From Branchiostoma floridae (Eukaryota > Chordata > Leptocardii > Amphioxiformes > Branchiostomatidae), in assembly GCF_000003815.2 (NCBI RefSeq), contig NC_049993.1:9853050-9917049 (forward strand): a stretch of 64,000 nt of DNA, read 5' to 3'. Below, piece by piece: positions 51,528-63,965 of the stretch (positions are counted from its first letter, which is position 1; each line of letters opens with the position of its first letter). The position numbers and the translations under genes were made by a program. The notes under the pieces were generated by a model. That model was not told the DNA's origin. It saw nothing but the letters and a program-made list of their open reading frames with translations, and made no database searches.

Positions 51528-54500
51528 CTACTGTAGGTTCTCTGTCTGCTCCTTTAGCCTCCAGGCTGCGTCCATGTATTTTGTGATCTCTGAGTTCTGG
51601 CGGGGGAAGTGCAGTCGTCTGTCTTCACGGTCTTGCTTTATCTGTAAAGAAAAGATGAAAAGTTATTATTATTGACGCAAACCAACTGAACCAAATGTTG
51701 ATGCAAATCAACAAAACAGACATTGATGCGATGATCTTGGGGGAACATTTTTCTGCTACTTTTTGAAATGGAATATTCCTGATGAAAAATCTTTACCTGA
51801 AAATAAGACTAGCCTTTGAGGCATCAAGAAAAAAAAATACTAAGGCCACACCAATTTAATTTCTTGGTTCACGGATTTTTTCATAAAAAATATGGAGCGA
51901 GAGGGCGAAATAAAAATAAAAATAAAAATTGTAAAATGGTTGGGGTAAAGGTAACGGCTAATCCAAAACATAAAGAAAAAAAGTTTTCAGCTTGAAAAAA
52001 GTACAAAAACACTATTTTTGTACAGTAACGGCACCTGTACCCACACTTTAAGGAGCTTATGATATAAAGGCCAATTTGCTACACCAGAAAGTTGGTGAAT
52101 GGTTTCATTAATGGTGAAAATTTGCTGAGTGGTAATTTTTATTTTTATTTTTTTTCCCAAAAAATAGGAGCGAGCGAATCCGTGAACCAAGAAATTAAAT
52201 CGGTGTGGCCTAAAGTTGAAATCAAAACAATTCTTTTCTATGAAAGTCATGCATACAAAAAGTTTGAAATTCCTGCTCCCCCCTTTGGAACTTTTTTTTG
52301 AAATTGACATTGTACAAAAATATTTAACTGAAAAATTCCATTTCAAATTTCAAAACAATAATTTTTTCCCTGTAATAGCCAAGCTTACCAAGGGTTTGTG
52401 AATCCAGCCGATTTCTTGAGCCTCCGTCTGAGGGAAGATGAACTTCTTCTCAGGCTCCTTGTGTGCCCGGCGGATGATCTTAAGAAATTGGGCTGCAGAA
52501 GAGGAAAAAGACAATTGTACTTAGTCTTAACCCCACGATATAGAATGTTTTGCAAAGACATGCACCTTCACAAGGTGTAGAATTGTGTAAAGTGTGAAAA
52601 TATAAACTTCTTGACATGTTCTTTTCTTTAGAACTGTTGTAAACAAATAGCAACAGTTACTGAAGACCATCCTTCTATTGTATTATCACACAAGGCCAGG
52701 CTTACAATCTATTGATTTCTGTGTACTCAAGTTTTAGTACAGGGGAGAGGTGGGTCCAGCTATACTCAAACACAACAAAGCATAATGCCCCTCATTGAGT
52801 TGGTAATGAGTTGATGTTACAAGAGTGACCAATTCTTTCTGTTGATACATACTGTAAATGCAGAAATGTCGTGGTAGTTTTATATTAGCGGTTTTCGCGG
52901 TGGCTACTTCACCAAGAACTTAAAACCACCACGAACATTTTTTCATTATTATAGTATTAGTATGAGGCTGCGGTCTAGGGCGCTACCACAGACTTAAAAC
53001 CCATTTAAACGTGAACACTTCATTCGCCCGCTACCACGAAAGTAAATCTCTGCAAACTTAAATGCATTTACAGTAGTGAGTTTATTAGGACAAGTAATGA
53101 GGTCCCCTCCATTGAGCTCCTTAAAACCCCATCTGTCAGAAGAGGCATACAATTTACTTGGTGTTTGTGTTCTTTCCTAAACCCAAACAGGTGTTCCTGC
53201 TGGTTTAAGGTACAGGTGTGCACTAGGGCTGGGTACCGGTACAGAAAATTCAGGTCCAGGTCCAGTTCAGGTCCAGAGGATCAGGTCCAGGTCCGGACCT
53301 GAACCTGGACCTGATTCAGTATGACTCATACCAATGGTCCATTTCACTACAAAGAAATCTGTTTGGTGGAGTATTAGACATAACACTGGCGTTTTAAAAT
53401 ACTACAACGCTAACTGCACCTGTACGATTGACTGTAAACATTGGTAGAAATTACTATAAACTCTACTCTACTTCACTCTTGTCATTTTCTTCCAACTGCA
53501 AGTGCCAAAACGTATGAATGCCTTATAAAATAATATGTTAATTTTCTAATCGGTCCAACATCCGGTCCACCTAATTTTTTCAGGTCCGGTTTTTCTGGAC
53601 CGGTCCAATAAGAAAAACCGGTTTTGTACCGGTACGCTGTACCGATACCCAGCCCTAGTGTGCACAATGTGGCATTGTTAAGACTGGAAACTGTTTATGG
53701 AACTCTGTAGCTTTTACATTCATCTCATATGCAACATGTACATCGGTTATATCTCATACCATCAACATTTTCAAACACTGGATCATGTACATTAAATTTT
53801 GTACTTTCAGCAAAAAGGATAACTGCAATACTTGTTTCAGATTATGCTTTCAACAAGATCAAGTGAAGGTATGTTTGTGCATCACTGTAATGTTGATAAT
53901 TCCCTTCCAACAACAGTAAAGTTTCTCTCCTGGCTATTTTCTATTGTTACTGACTTTTTAAACAAATATCAAAAATATGTCTGCCATGGTAGAACTATTC
54001 TTCAATGAGGCATCGAAAATGTGTGTATGTAAATGAGGGCACAGCCCACTGACTGTGCTCATTCCAGGCATGTTGTTACCTAGGAAACTATGCAGGCATG
54101 GGAACATGCAACCGGATCTGTTGTGTTCTGCTGTGTAACCTAAAAATTTGTTCACAATTTTCAATACTACATACATCTATCAATTAGCTTGATTTTTTAT
54201 GTTGATGAGGGGGAGGCACAGGGGATAGAATTTTACAGTTACAGTTATGTATACAGTACCAGTAGTAGGACTAGCCAAAAGATGATTACCTTTTATTTAT
54301 TTCTAGAAATCAAGTCCCTTTATCCAGAGACAAAGATATTTGACCTGTAAAATTTTTAATTTTTTTTTAGCTAAAACCTTTCTATTGTTGCTTTAATCAA
54401 AATGCATGAATGTTTTTTTTATTTGGATTTTCTTGCTACAGTGTTGTTTCTAGGGAAACAAGGGCTATTGGAATTGTCTACATCGAACAAATGGAATTTT

Positions 54501-56283
54501 GTTTCAACAGCAGAACCATTGTGACATTTTCTTGGTTTTAGATATCCCTACATTGTTGTGGAAACACAGAAACTGTTATTCAAGACCGGATTACTTGACT
54601 TCATTGTTCACTTTTGCCCTTTCTTTTCAACTGCTTCGCTTTACAGGCAAATGTTGATGTTTAACATTTCTTGCTTTCATTTTGTCGTTTAGTACAGTTA
54701 GAATAGACTGTAGCATGGTCAAAATCAAGAATTTGTGCACAGTTTCTGACTTTGAGTTCTCAGTTGAAACAAAAGTAGCAACAACTGGAAATGCTGGTGG
54801 TTTGTTTGCAGAAAATTGACTGCAAGAACTGTGGACTTAAGTACTGTAGTACAAAATTTGCAGTAGGTATATGTATCCTGAGCTTGCTAGTGAACTCATT
54901 CTGTGGAAGCCAACACACGGGTATGCACATGCTGGGCGACCTCGACTACCATACATAGACCAGCTTGCTCGTGATGTGGGGTTGCGGACTTAGAGAACGC
55001 TATGTGGGACAGAGACGTTTGGAAGGAGAGAGTGGACCTGGTCCGGGCAAGTAGCCCGCGACAATGATGATATATATCCAACTTTCTATTATATGTGGCT
55101 CGTATACAAGGTTGGATTATTGGAAATAATAAAAAAGTTAAAAGTTAATAAAAAAAGTTTCCTTACGATCTTCCTCGCCGTCCGCAGAATCATGTGTGGA
55201 GTTCGGTTTCCCTGTTAGAGTGTACACTGGAAAAAAACACAGGAATAGAATTGTTAGATATGATCCTTTAGCATTATAGCCAGAACATTGCTGTATTTCA
55301 TCCCAACATCTACTTGGAGATTTCTCTTGTCCTCTGATTTTTAAAAGAACTGCCTCAGTACTCAAGCAGAAGTTAGGCTCTGTCTTGTTTTTTTAACGTC
55401 ATTTAGTAGGCATTTACTTGTTGGGCTTTCTATTTTGTCAGTTTTTTCTTTCTGTCCATTTTGGCTGATGCCGATGGAAAGAAAAAGAGCGGAAAAAATA
55501 GCCCAGCAAAAACATGTTAAAAGACGTCATAAAAAAGCCAAAGCGAAACCTCCTGCCTGGAGAGTACTGCCTCGGATCATTCGATGTCTGACGCATCGAC
55601 CTGTGTAACTAGCTGACCTCTAAGTACCCTTGAATGACACTTGTTAGCTCCATACCCCATAGCGGAGTGTGTTTGTAAAATGAGAGTCAAAGAATTTGAG
55701 TGTATCAGGCCATGAAAAAGTACTTTCTAGAAAGCGGATCTAACGTATAGTCTAGTATTTGTACTATGGCAGTTCTTGCTTTCTTTCTGTTTTAGTGCTA
55801 CTACCACAGATCCAAATTATAGACCTGATTTTCTACATCTGAACTTTGGGCAATTAGATTAATCTGAATCACTAGAGTCAAAAATATGTGAATTGCCACT
55901 AGTTTGCCTAACTGATGAAAAAAATGCGTCATTGAAAAATGTAGGGTTTGGCTCTGTGTCTAAAGCACGGTTTTGAGGCCTTGTATACATTTTTTTCAGA
56001 TTGCCAACATTTCTTCTCTAGCTCTTTTCCATCGCTGCATTCCCCCCTACACTAATCCAATTAGAAAAAAATACAAGGCTGGCTTTCTCATACATATTCC
56101 TTTTATGGTAAAGAATCTTTTTAACTTAAAGGCAAAGTTCTTACATTTCCTGAAAGGGTTGATGCTATAGTTGGTGTAGAGCTTCTGGTTGAGAGTTTCC
56201 TTTTTGATGGTTTCACACAGGATGGCGTGCTGGTGAACAATGTTGATGGGGTCCTTCGTCGGTTGTTGTGCCTTAGTGGCCAT
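51528..56283 (-). CDS. CFAP144: CFAP144 (FAM183A), axonemal protein, 4 coding exons
   Basis: CFAP144 is a small microtubule inner protein of ciliary doublets. Coding exons in order: 56145-56283, 55167-55226, 52389-52492, 51528-51641; phases agree and give 138 residues, human FAM183A about 134. Family blocks: HQHAILCETIKKE, LYTNYSINPFRK, LTGKPNSTHD, QTEAQEIGWIHKPL and the basic DREDRRLHFPRQNSEITKY end. The ATG used is in CAACAAGATGGCC and is the only one giving the family N-terminus. The exon extends 5' to an acceptor at 56337, and a donor at 57051 (CTCAG then GTGAGT) indicates a non-coding first exon near 57.05-57.15 kb. Head to head with FZR1. Confidence 0.93.
51841..52213. mobile_element. 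MITE with long ends, CFAP144 intron 3
   Basis: AGGCCACACCAATTTAATTT with TTCTTGGTTCACGGATT is mirrored by AATCCGTGAACCAAGAAATT and AAATCGGTGTGGCCT. Both ends also carry an AAAATAAAAATAAAAA stretch or its complement. About 373 bp, no coding sequence. Confidence 0.75.
52850..53075. mobile_element. TTCGCGG-type MITE, worn, CFAP144 intron 2
   Basis: TACTGTAAATGCAGAAATGT to AATGCATTTACAGTA, with many CpG sites of the family changed to TG or CA (e.g. CGTGGTAG), as expected for older methylated copies. Confidence 0.7.
53224..53657. mobile_element. hAT-type MITE with 8-bp target duplication, copy 2
   Basis: Same TAGGGCTGGGTACC ends and same length, 434 bp, as the copy at 48996, but different flanks: GTGTGCAC on both sides (53216-53223 and 53658-53665). 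Independent insertion of the same family. Confidence 0.85.
53670..54880. other. CFAP144 intron 2, no further feature
   Basis: AT-rich intron sequence with poly-T runs near 54350 and 54410. Nothing recognisable was found. Confidence 0.4.
54900..55085 (+). mobile_element. LINE ORF2 C-terminal remnant
   Basis: One frame gives RPRLPYIDQLARDVGLRT and, after a one-base shift, LENAMWDRDVWKERVDLVR ASSPRQ, the usual end of several non-LTR reverse transcriptase ORFs. TGATGATATATA follows, a simple tail. Frame-shifted and 5'-truncated; inactive. Confidence 0.6.
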
Positions 56284-57050
56284 CTTGTTGATGTGTCTGT
56301 TGTCACGGCTTCAGGGAGATTGTCAACAACTTTTTTTCTGTAATAACACAACATTAGATTATAATCCTTACAGTGCCTTTTGGTGTATAGGCGTGGGCCG
56401 CACCTCCATCCGAATGCTGGCAACATTAACTATCATCATCATGGCAGGGTGTTGTCAATCTCTGGGAGGAACCCCTCCCTTGAACTACTCCAATCTCTTC
56501 TGCATCAATGAAAGTTGCCACACATTTTATATATTTATTTACGTGAGATCGTGACTGTTTTCTCAAATTGCCTGCCAACGCGCTGAAGTGGTTTGTCATA
56601 AAGGTGGTCTATTGTTTACACCAATAACAAGAGTCACATTTCATCTTAGTACGGTGAGAAATACAATTCAAAGAGAACTGTTTTGAAACTAGTATGATCT
56701 TTTTCAGTTCTTTTAAAAGAAGAAACCGCTTTTGAACCTCGTCAACTTTTCCAAAAGCATGGAAATCTTACAATGACGATCGAACACAGCCGATTGTTTG
56801 TTGCGTGTAGCGAGGCAGTGACAGCTTCTCGCCTGGGACCCTACAAAGCTCTGGCTGTCTCTCTGTTTGGGTTGTAAATGATACGCTATGCGGTGGGCAA
56901 ATTAGATTGGGGAAACGCGCCATATTGTCAGTGCCCAGCAGCCTCTAAAACTCCCGTCCTATTTTACCCCAAAAGAGCCAAATTAAGTCGATTTGCGCCA
57001 TCCTATATGATCTGAAGTGATGCTAGAATGAATGAGAGGTCTTCACTCAC

Positions 57051-57977
57051 CTGAGGCGGCCGGTGTTTTGGCTGGTACACGCGGCGTTACTGTTTGAATC
57101 TAGCACCAAGCGACTGAAAAGGGCCCCAAACAAAAGGACTTTACCTCTCTGTTTACACAGCTGACGTAGGGTGTAAACAACCCGTTGCCACGATACCAAA
57201 GAACCAATCGCTTCCGACCTTCAAATCATATCAATCTCAGCGTAATTTTTGTCTACTGATTTAGAAATACTTTGAGTGTTTTTGTATTATTTGCTGTTAT
57301 ACAGTGGAAATATGAAAATTTAGGCAGAAAGAATTAAAAAGGTGTAATTTGGGTTCCGAGTTTTACCGAACAGTCCCGAACGATTCCGGCGGAATGTAAC
57401 GGAAATTGCCGGAGATTGTCGACTCCCGTGACGCTTTTCGCGTGGGTGCCATCTTGGGTTCGAATTTCTGTGCCGCTGGAGGGAGGGACGGACAGTCGTG
57501 AAGAAAATACGTATTTTGGACGACTTTCCTCGCCCAGTTTCCTCAGAAAACATCGAGGTACGGCCAGGGATTAGGTTTTACCAAGTTCAACCCGGATATA
57601 AATCAAGGGAAAGTGGAGAAGAAGCAAGAAAACCTGGACGCGTCCCGTCCACCATTTTTGTTGACAGACGACAAGACTGCAGTTCTGCCGGCGAAGGGAC
57701 AACAAAAACAGCCGCCGTCAAAACATCGAAAGGCGTCGTTTGGCCGTCTCTACACATCCTTCTGTGCGCTGTGGTTCTTTCCTGTGGATAGACTGGGAAC
57801 ATAGTCCGCAAGGACTTGATCTGTCGTGAAATTCTGCAGCTAAACTTTCGGTGAGCAGGCTTTAGGAGTCGTGGTTCGCTTTCAAGTTTTGTAGACCGGC
57901 TGCTTTCTATTCTACTAACTGATACTCAGTCTAACGTTCCATTCTGAATTATACGGACCATAAGTACTGTTGATAGA
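57051..57977. promoter_or_regulatory. Divergent promoter, CFAP144 / FZR1, with FZR1 5' UTR
   Basis: The CFAP144 non-coding exon ends at 57051 and FZR1 begins at 57978. GTTGCCACGATACC at 57184-57197 is an X-box-like site (reverse strand has a perfect GGCAAC half-site, the other half has a mismatch), and an inverted-strand partner CCAAT is at 57204. TGCCATCTTGG near 57448 is a YY1-like site. The region is CpG-richer than its surroundings. Start sites are inferred, not seen. Confidence 0.5.
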
Positions 57978-60900
57978 ATGGACCAGGACTACGAAAGGAG
58001 GCTTTTAAGGCAACAGAACGGACAAAATTGCTTTGGGTCGCCTGTCAGTTCGGTAAGTCTCTTGTGATATCTTTTGGGCGTGTATATATTTTTAACACAG
58101 CTGTTATAGACTTTAAATTTAACTTGTGTCGTCTGTGTGTATTTTTAGCCTCTAACTGCTTGCTGGATTTTGAGTCATAGCTTTCTGTAAAATAATATTA
58201 ACTGCACGAATATTCTACGGAGTATTGTTGGCATACAGGCATAATGGATTTAGGTTAGGTACAATATGTAACATATGCTTGCTAGGCAGTGTTTTGTTTA
58301 CAAAACCTTGGCATGTTTGGACAAGACGATAGTTCTTTGTGTGCATGCAGCATTTTTGGAAAAAATAAGGCATGTCTCTGACCAAGCATTTTGTATGTTT
58401 TTGGTATCGTAGGTAACAGGTGTGGAAGGAACAAAGCCAGTTTGACAGCTCTTTGTTGACAGTTGTCTATAAATTTGAATAATCCCATGGGGGCTTGATG
58501 CACTGTAAATGCAGAAATGTTCGCGGTGGATTAATGTTCGCGGTTTTCGCGGTAACCACTTCACCGCGAATTTAAAACCACCGCGAACATTTTTCTATTA
58601 TGATATTAGATTGCAGTCTATGGTGTTACCGCGAACTTAAATCCACCGCGAAAAGTCCTTTTTCCCGCTACCGCGAAATTAAATCCCCGCGAACTTAAAT
58701 ACATTTACAGTATTGGGAAGCTGAGAAACTGTATCAGCTGCAATTAACAACTGCTGTTCACCATAAAGTGTTATTTATGAATAACTCATGTACATGCATA
58801 AGGAAATGCTGATCACAAGCTAGCTAGAGCACCTGTTTGTTAAATTAACAAAGAATTGCTTACTAGTACTTGAGAAAAGATTTGTTCATAACAAAATTAA
58901 ATCAAATGTTACCAAAATCATTCAGGTAAAATGAAATTGCAAATGCTTTCTTTACCATTTCTGAACAATGCTTTAGTGCAGTTTAATGAAACAAAGCATG
59001 CAAGACACATCTGAATTAATTTTCCATGTTTTATATGCAGTACATAGACATTGTCCTATTTGAATAGATAGACATTTGCAAACCTAACCATGAAGTAATT
59101 GCTTGAGGGTTATAATGAATTGTAATTAAGAAAATTCTTGCATTATAACACATGTTTATTTTTTCCAGCCTATCAGCCCAATGGCTGGAAGAGAATCACT
59201 TGGCACAAGCCCCGTGTCATCACCGAGTAAGGACAAGTATGGGGACCGCTTTATACCAAGTCGGGCTGGAGCCAACTGGGAGATCGGCTTCAACAGCATC
59301 CAGGGCATGTACGAGAAAACATCTGGTCAGGCACGCAAAGCAAGGGAGGCTAATTCTGACAATGGCAAAGGTAAGAAAATAAAGATGTATTTGTAACATT
59401 GTTTTAATACTTTTATTGCAATTTTGCTTGAGTGGATAATGATTTCCTTTTTGTTATTTGTTAATTCAAGAAGAAAGATTCAAGAAGGATGGCCTTTTGG
59501 AAATCAAAGTTTTGCAGAGAGCAAATACCAAATTGACATCAATATCTTGATGTTTTGCTAAATGCAATGGAATTGATTTTGAAACTGTTGGTGACAAAAG
59601 TTAAAAAATGTTGTGGCTTACTTACCATTCTTGTTCTTTCAGATGGTCTTGCATACACTTGTCTATTAAAGAACGAACTCCTAGGAGCTGGAATAGAAGA
59701 CTTGAAAGAACAGACGGAAGACAGAAGAGGTGTCCTTAGTCCCACCACACCAGAAAAAAGAAATTTATTCAGGTAGGTGCAGTCTCCTGGGCTAATAAGT
59801 TGTGACTTCAGGTAAACATGCAGGGTTGGTATAATGAATCAACCACAGTCTCAGGAAATCATTGCTAACTAGATTTGTGGCATCTTCTCAAGTCAGGGAC
59901 TCGTATTCTAGCTACCGTCCACTCATGTGTCACTGTGACACTGAATTTCCAAATGTCTGCTTGAGCTCCATTACCATGCTGTTAATAGTGTTATAGAGGA
60001 CTGTGGTACTCAAATCTGAGTGCTCACTTGTAATGCAATGTATGTGTATGTTTATATCAGGTGAATATACAATAAGTGCCTGACTGTTCTACAGGGAAGC
60101 AATCAGAAGATACCAGAGCTAGAATAGGACGAATACGAAGCTACTGTTTGTGCCTTAGTACCATCACAAGTTCTTATTTGTATTTGCTGCTCTGGAGGGT
60201 AGTAATCAGAAGAGCAAACCAGAGCTAAAATAGGATGGATATCAAACTACGTAACTGCTATTTTTTGCTTTTGTCCTTGTTAGTTTAATAAGATTGAATG
60301 TTTTCCTCTGTGCAGATATCACCTGACAGCCAAGCAGGCAAGTCCAGAGAACACAGACCACCTCTCACCCTACTCCTTATCTCCTGTGGGGAAAAAGTCA
60401 CAGAAACTCCTCCGTTCACCCAGAAAACAGACACGCAAGATATCCAAAATTCCTTTCAAAGTGAGTAAAATTGGATATTTAATGCTTTACCTGTAGCAAA
60501 CTTAACTTAGCTTGTGACTTCAGGTCACTATTAGACTGTGTCAGTTTCTATTCTTTCTTGGACAGTTTAAAGTTAAGATTTCTTACAATCTACTTCAAGA
60601 AGACTCTGTAAGGTTAAGTAACAAACACTGTTTTCTTCTCCTTCCAGGTTCTTGATGCCCCAGAACTGCAAGACGACTTCTACCTTAATCTTGTTGATTG
60701 GTCAGCTACTAACATCTTGAGTGTTGGACTGGGGACTTGTGTATACTTGTGGAGCGCATGTACTAGTCAGGTAGGTCTTCTTCTTTCTGAGTTTTGTCAT
60801 GGTCATAGCTGATAGATAGTCTAGCATCAAGTGCAAGAGATCTGTTTGATTTTAGCTGAAAATAGTACAGAATTTTAATTGTAGTGTACAATCAATTTTG

Positions 60901-63900
60901 TTCATAACTCAAGCATAACTTCAGTAAATGTTTACCCCTGGGCTTTGCTAAATGTATATTGTACAATAACAATGATATAAGAAGTTCCAACATTAAGGTT
61001 AGATACTCTGTTCCAAATGCATTTATATAAAGGATATCTACATTTCAGGCAGCAGTTATTAGCTGTGTGCAATTTGTCTTGACTAACATCATGTGTTTTT
61101 TCTGTGCAGGTGACAAGACTATGTGACTTGTCGTGTGACGGTGACTCCGTAACGTCAGTCAACTGGAACGAGAGAGGAAACCTGGTTGCGGTCGGGACAC
61201 ACAAGGGTTATGTCCAGGTCTGGGACGCCATGGCAGGCAAAAGGATCTCCATGCTAGAGGGGCACTCGGCCAGAGTTGGTTAGTAGCAGGCCTTTCAGTC
61301 GACACATGTTGGAGTCATCCAGAATTTAACCTATATGTAACTTGCAGTGCTACCAACAATTATTCATTATCAACAAGTTTAATACACCACAGCAAAAGTG
61401 TATTATGGGCAGAGTTCTTTTGTTGCATTCAGTAGGCAAATGTTTCAATCCCCATTTTGAGAAGAACTATAAGCCATTACATACTGCTTCTGTGCTTAGC
61501 ACTCATAACTTGTAAGAAAGAGTGGAAGTTGAACATAATGTGCCACCAATGTGGCCCAAGGGACAAGGAAACAGAGATTTGGGCTGCTATAAATACCATA
61601 TATGGTGTTGGAAGAACTTAAACTAAAACAGAAAACGATAAGTAGGGTAAAAAAAAAGATGATAACGACTTCTTTCCCCCCCACACAGGCGCTTTGGCCT
61701 GGAACGCAGACATCTTGTCATCGGGCAGTAGAGATCGGCTCATTCTGCAGAGGGACGTGAGAACACCCAGCGTGGTGCCGGAGAGAAGACTGGCTGGGCA
61801 CAGACAGGAGGTAAACACAATCGGCACAGGTTGTTGAGGAAACAGTGATGTGGATATAAACTCGGCACAAAAAGTTTGGAATATGAACTTTGGCTGATCA
61901 TATTTCCGTTGTTTTTGCATCAATTTTAATGTGTTATATATCAATAGAAAGCGTGTGTGATTTCCTTTTATATGGTATCAAACTCCTCATGATTTTAAAT
62001 TCGTGAAAAGAGCACCAGGGTTACTTACGTCAGTGGGTCACGAAAAAAATGTGCCCAAATTTCAATTTTTGTGTTCAACTCTGTATCATCCTGCTTGTAT
62101 GGGTGTGGTTGTCAAGGATTCAATCTACTAGTATCCTTTTTTCACGTAATCTTTGGTATACAGAACATCCAAGTTTCTCTTCAACATTTGAGGAGAGTAT
62201 ATGTGTATTTTGGGTGTTGGATGACCGATTCGAAGTGTGGATGCGGCAAGGAGAGTGCCACGCCGACTGTCGCACGGATAGAGCGTAACAGCGCGTAGCG
62301 CTTGTTGTGGTGTATGTATGGCTGCCACAGGAAAAACAAGGTTGGCTATCATCCCAGACAAGACAACCTCAATACTGTGAGATACAGGGACACCATTCTC
62401 CATTCAGTATTCAGTCGCAATGTCTTACCCCTTCAATATGCGGTCGAATGACATTCTGTAAGATTACACCGCCCGTCCACGCACACAGTCTGCATTGATC
62501 CTTGCTCTGTGTGACGGGCGTTGTAGTCTAACACATGTAGAATTGCATTTGGTCCCCCACACACGCTGACGAGGTATGACATTGCGACTGCATTGAAAAT
62601 GGTGTCCCTGTATCTCACAGCATTGAGGTTGTCTTGGCTGGGATGAGGGTGAACTTCGTTTTTCCTGTGGCAGCCATACATACACCACACCATGACACTG
62701 CCTCCACCAAGCGCTACGCGCTGTTACGCTCTATCCGTGCGACAGTCAGCGTGGCATTCTCCTTGCCGCCTCCACACCTCGATTCGGTCATCAACAGCCA
62801 AAAGGGCACACATACTCTTCTCAAATGTTAAAGATGAACTTGGATGCTCTGTATACCAAAGATTACGTGAAAAAAAGGGTAAATTGAATCATTGACACCC
62901 ACACCCATACCAGCAGGATGATACAGAGTTGAACACAAAAATTGAAATTTGGGCACTTTTTTTTCGTGACCCACTGACGTAAGTAGCCCTGGTGCTCGTT
63001 CCAAGAATTTATAGCCATAAGGAGTTAGATACCATATGAAAGGAAATCACACACGCTTTCTATTGATATATAACACATCAAAATTGATGCAGAAACAACG
63101 GAAATATGATCAGCCAAAGTTAATATTCCAAACTTTTTGTGCCGAGTTTAGTTTTGTAAAGCAGTACTGCCAGGGCAGGCTTGAAATATTCACCTGCAAC
63201 CTACTAGTTGCAGAAAAATTGAGATTGCAGGTGAAATTCTAAACAATTTTGCAGGCTAAAATCATTTGCAGGAAATGGAAATTAAGTATTACAAACTCGG
63301 ACTCTTTTGGTTGAAGTGCCAAAGTGCAAGAATATGATGATGCTATTTTGTATTTATGATGTTAATTTATTTGTTTATCTATTACAGGTTTGTGGCCTGA
63401 AGTGGTCTCCAGATCACCAGCACCTGGCCTCAGGTGGCAATGACAATAAGGTAAGAACAAAATCGAGTCTTCCTATATAAGCTTTTTCAATTCAACATCT
63501 TCTCTGAAGTTTGCTGTTTTCTATGTCTTTGTTGAAATCATAAATGTCTAAAAAGATAAATGCACAAATTTACATTATTTACAAAAACCATAACATAGGC
63601 AGGTCAGATATGAAAAGTCCAAATGCATCCCTTGACTGCAAAGGAAAATTAATTTCTTACATGGTAACCTTTGACTTGCAGAGGGAAAATGATCCCAATT
63701 CTAATGCTATGATCCTTTCCTCTCTCCACAGTTATTTGTATGGAACCTGACCAGTGTAAACCCAGTCCAGCAATACACAGAGCACCTGGCTGCAGTCAAG
63801 GCCATCGCCTGGTCACCCCACCAGCATGGCCTGCTGGCGTCCGGCGGGGGCACGGCTGACCGCTGCATCCGGTTCTGGAACACGCTGACATGCCAGCCGC

Positions 63901-63965
63901 TACAGTGTGTAGACACAGGCTCTCAGGTCTGCAACCTGGCCTGGTCCAAACATGCCAATGAGCTG
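57978..63965 (+). CDS. FZR1: FZR1 (fizzy-related, Cdh1), APC/C activator, 5' part of gene
   Basis: FZR1/Cdh1 recruits substrates to the anaphase-promoting complex in late mitosis and G1. Exons: 57978-58052, 59169-59370, 59643-59772, 60316-60460, 60648-60770, 61110-61278, 61689-61810, 63388-63450, 63732-63965; phases agree and give 421 codons. The gene continues past the window: about 75-80 residues with the last WD40 blades and the C-terminal IR tail are missing. Landmarks: [12 protein letters not shown] start, C-box DRFIPSR at 51-57, CDK-type SP sites in the N-terminus, [20 protein letters not shown], then WD40 repeats from about 185 ([37 protein letters not shown]). Very close to vertebrate FZR1 in the propeller; the stretch between the start and the C-box is divergent. 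Confidence 0.96.
58502..58712. mobile_element. TTCGCGG-type MITE, well preserved, FZR1 intron 1
   Basis: CACTGTAAATGCAGAAATGT to AAATACATTTACAGTA, with TTCGCGGTGG repeated and mirrored by CCACCGCGAA. Best preserved of the seven copies; typical for a recent insertion. Confidence 0.8.
61859..63148. mobile_element. Palindromic Tc1/mariner derivative, FZR1 intron 7
   Basis: The ends AACTCGGCACAAAAAG and CTTTTTGTGCCGAGTT are flanked by TA on both sides (61857-61858, 63149-63150), the Tc1/mariner target duplication. The two halves are reverse complements over nearly the whole 1.29 kb, about 85-95% identical, with a centre near 62.5 kb. Both arms carry decayed Tc1-type transposase: left arm plus strand (about 62150-62450) and right arm minus strand (about 62440-62860), with [30 protein letters not shown] and [14 protein letters not shown] in the right arm. 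Frameshifts and stops make it non-functional. Confidence 0.8.
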
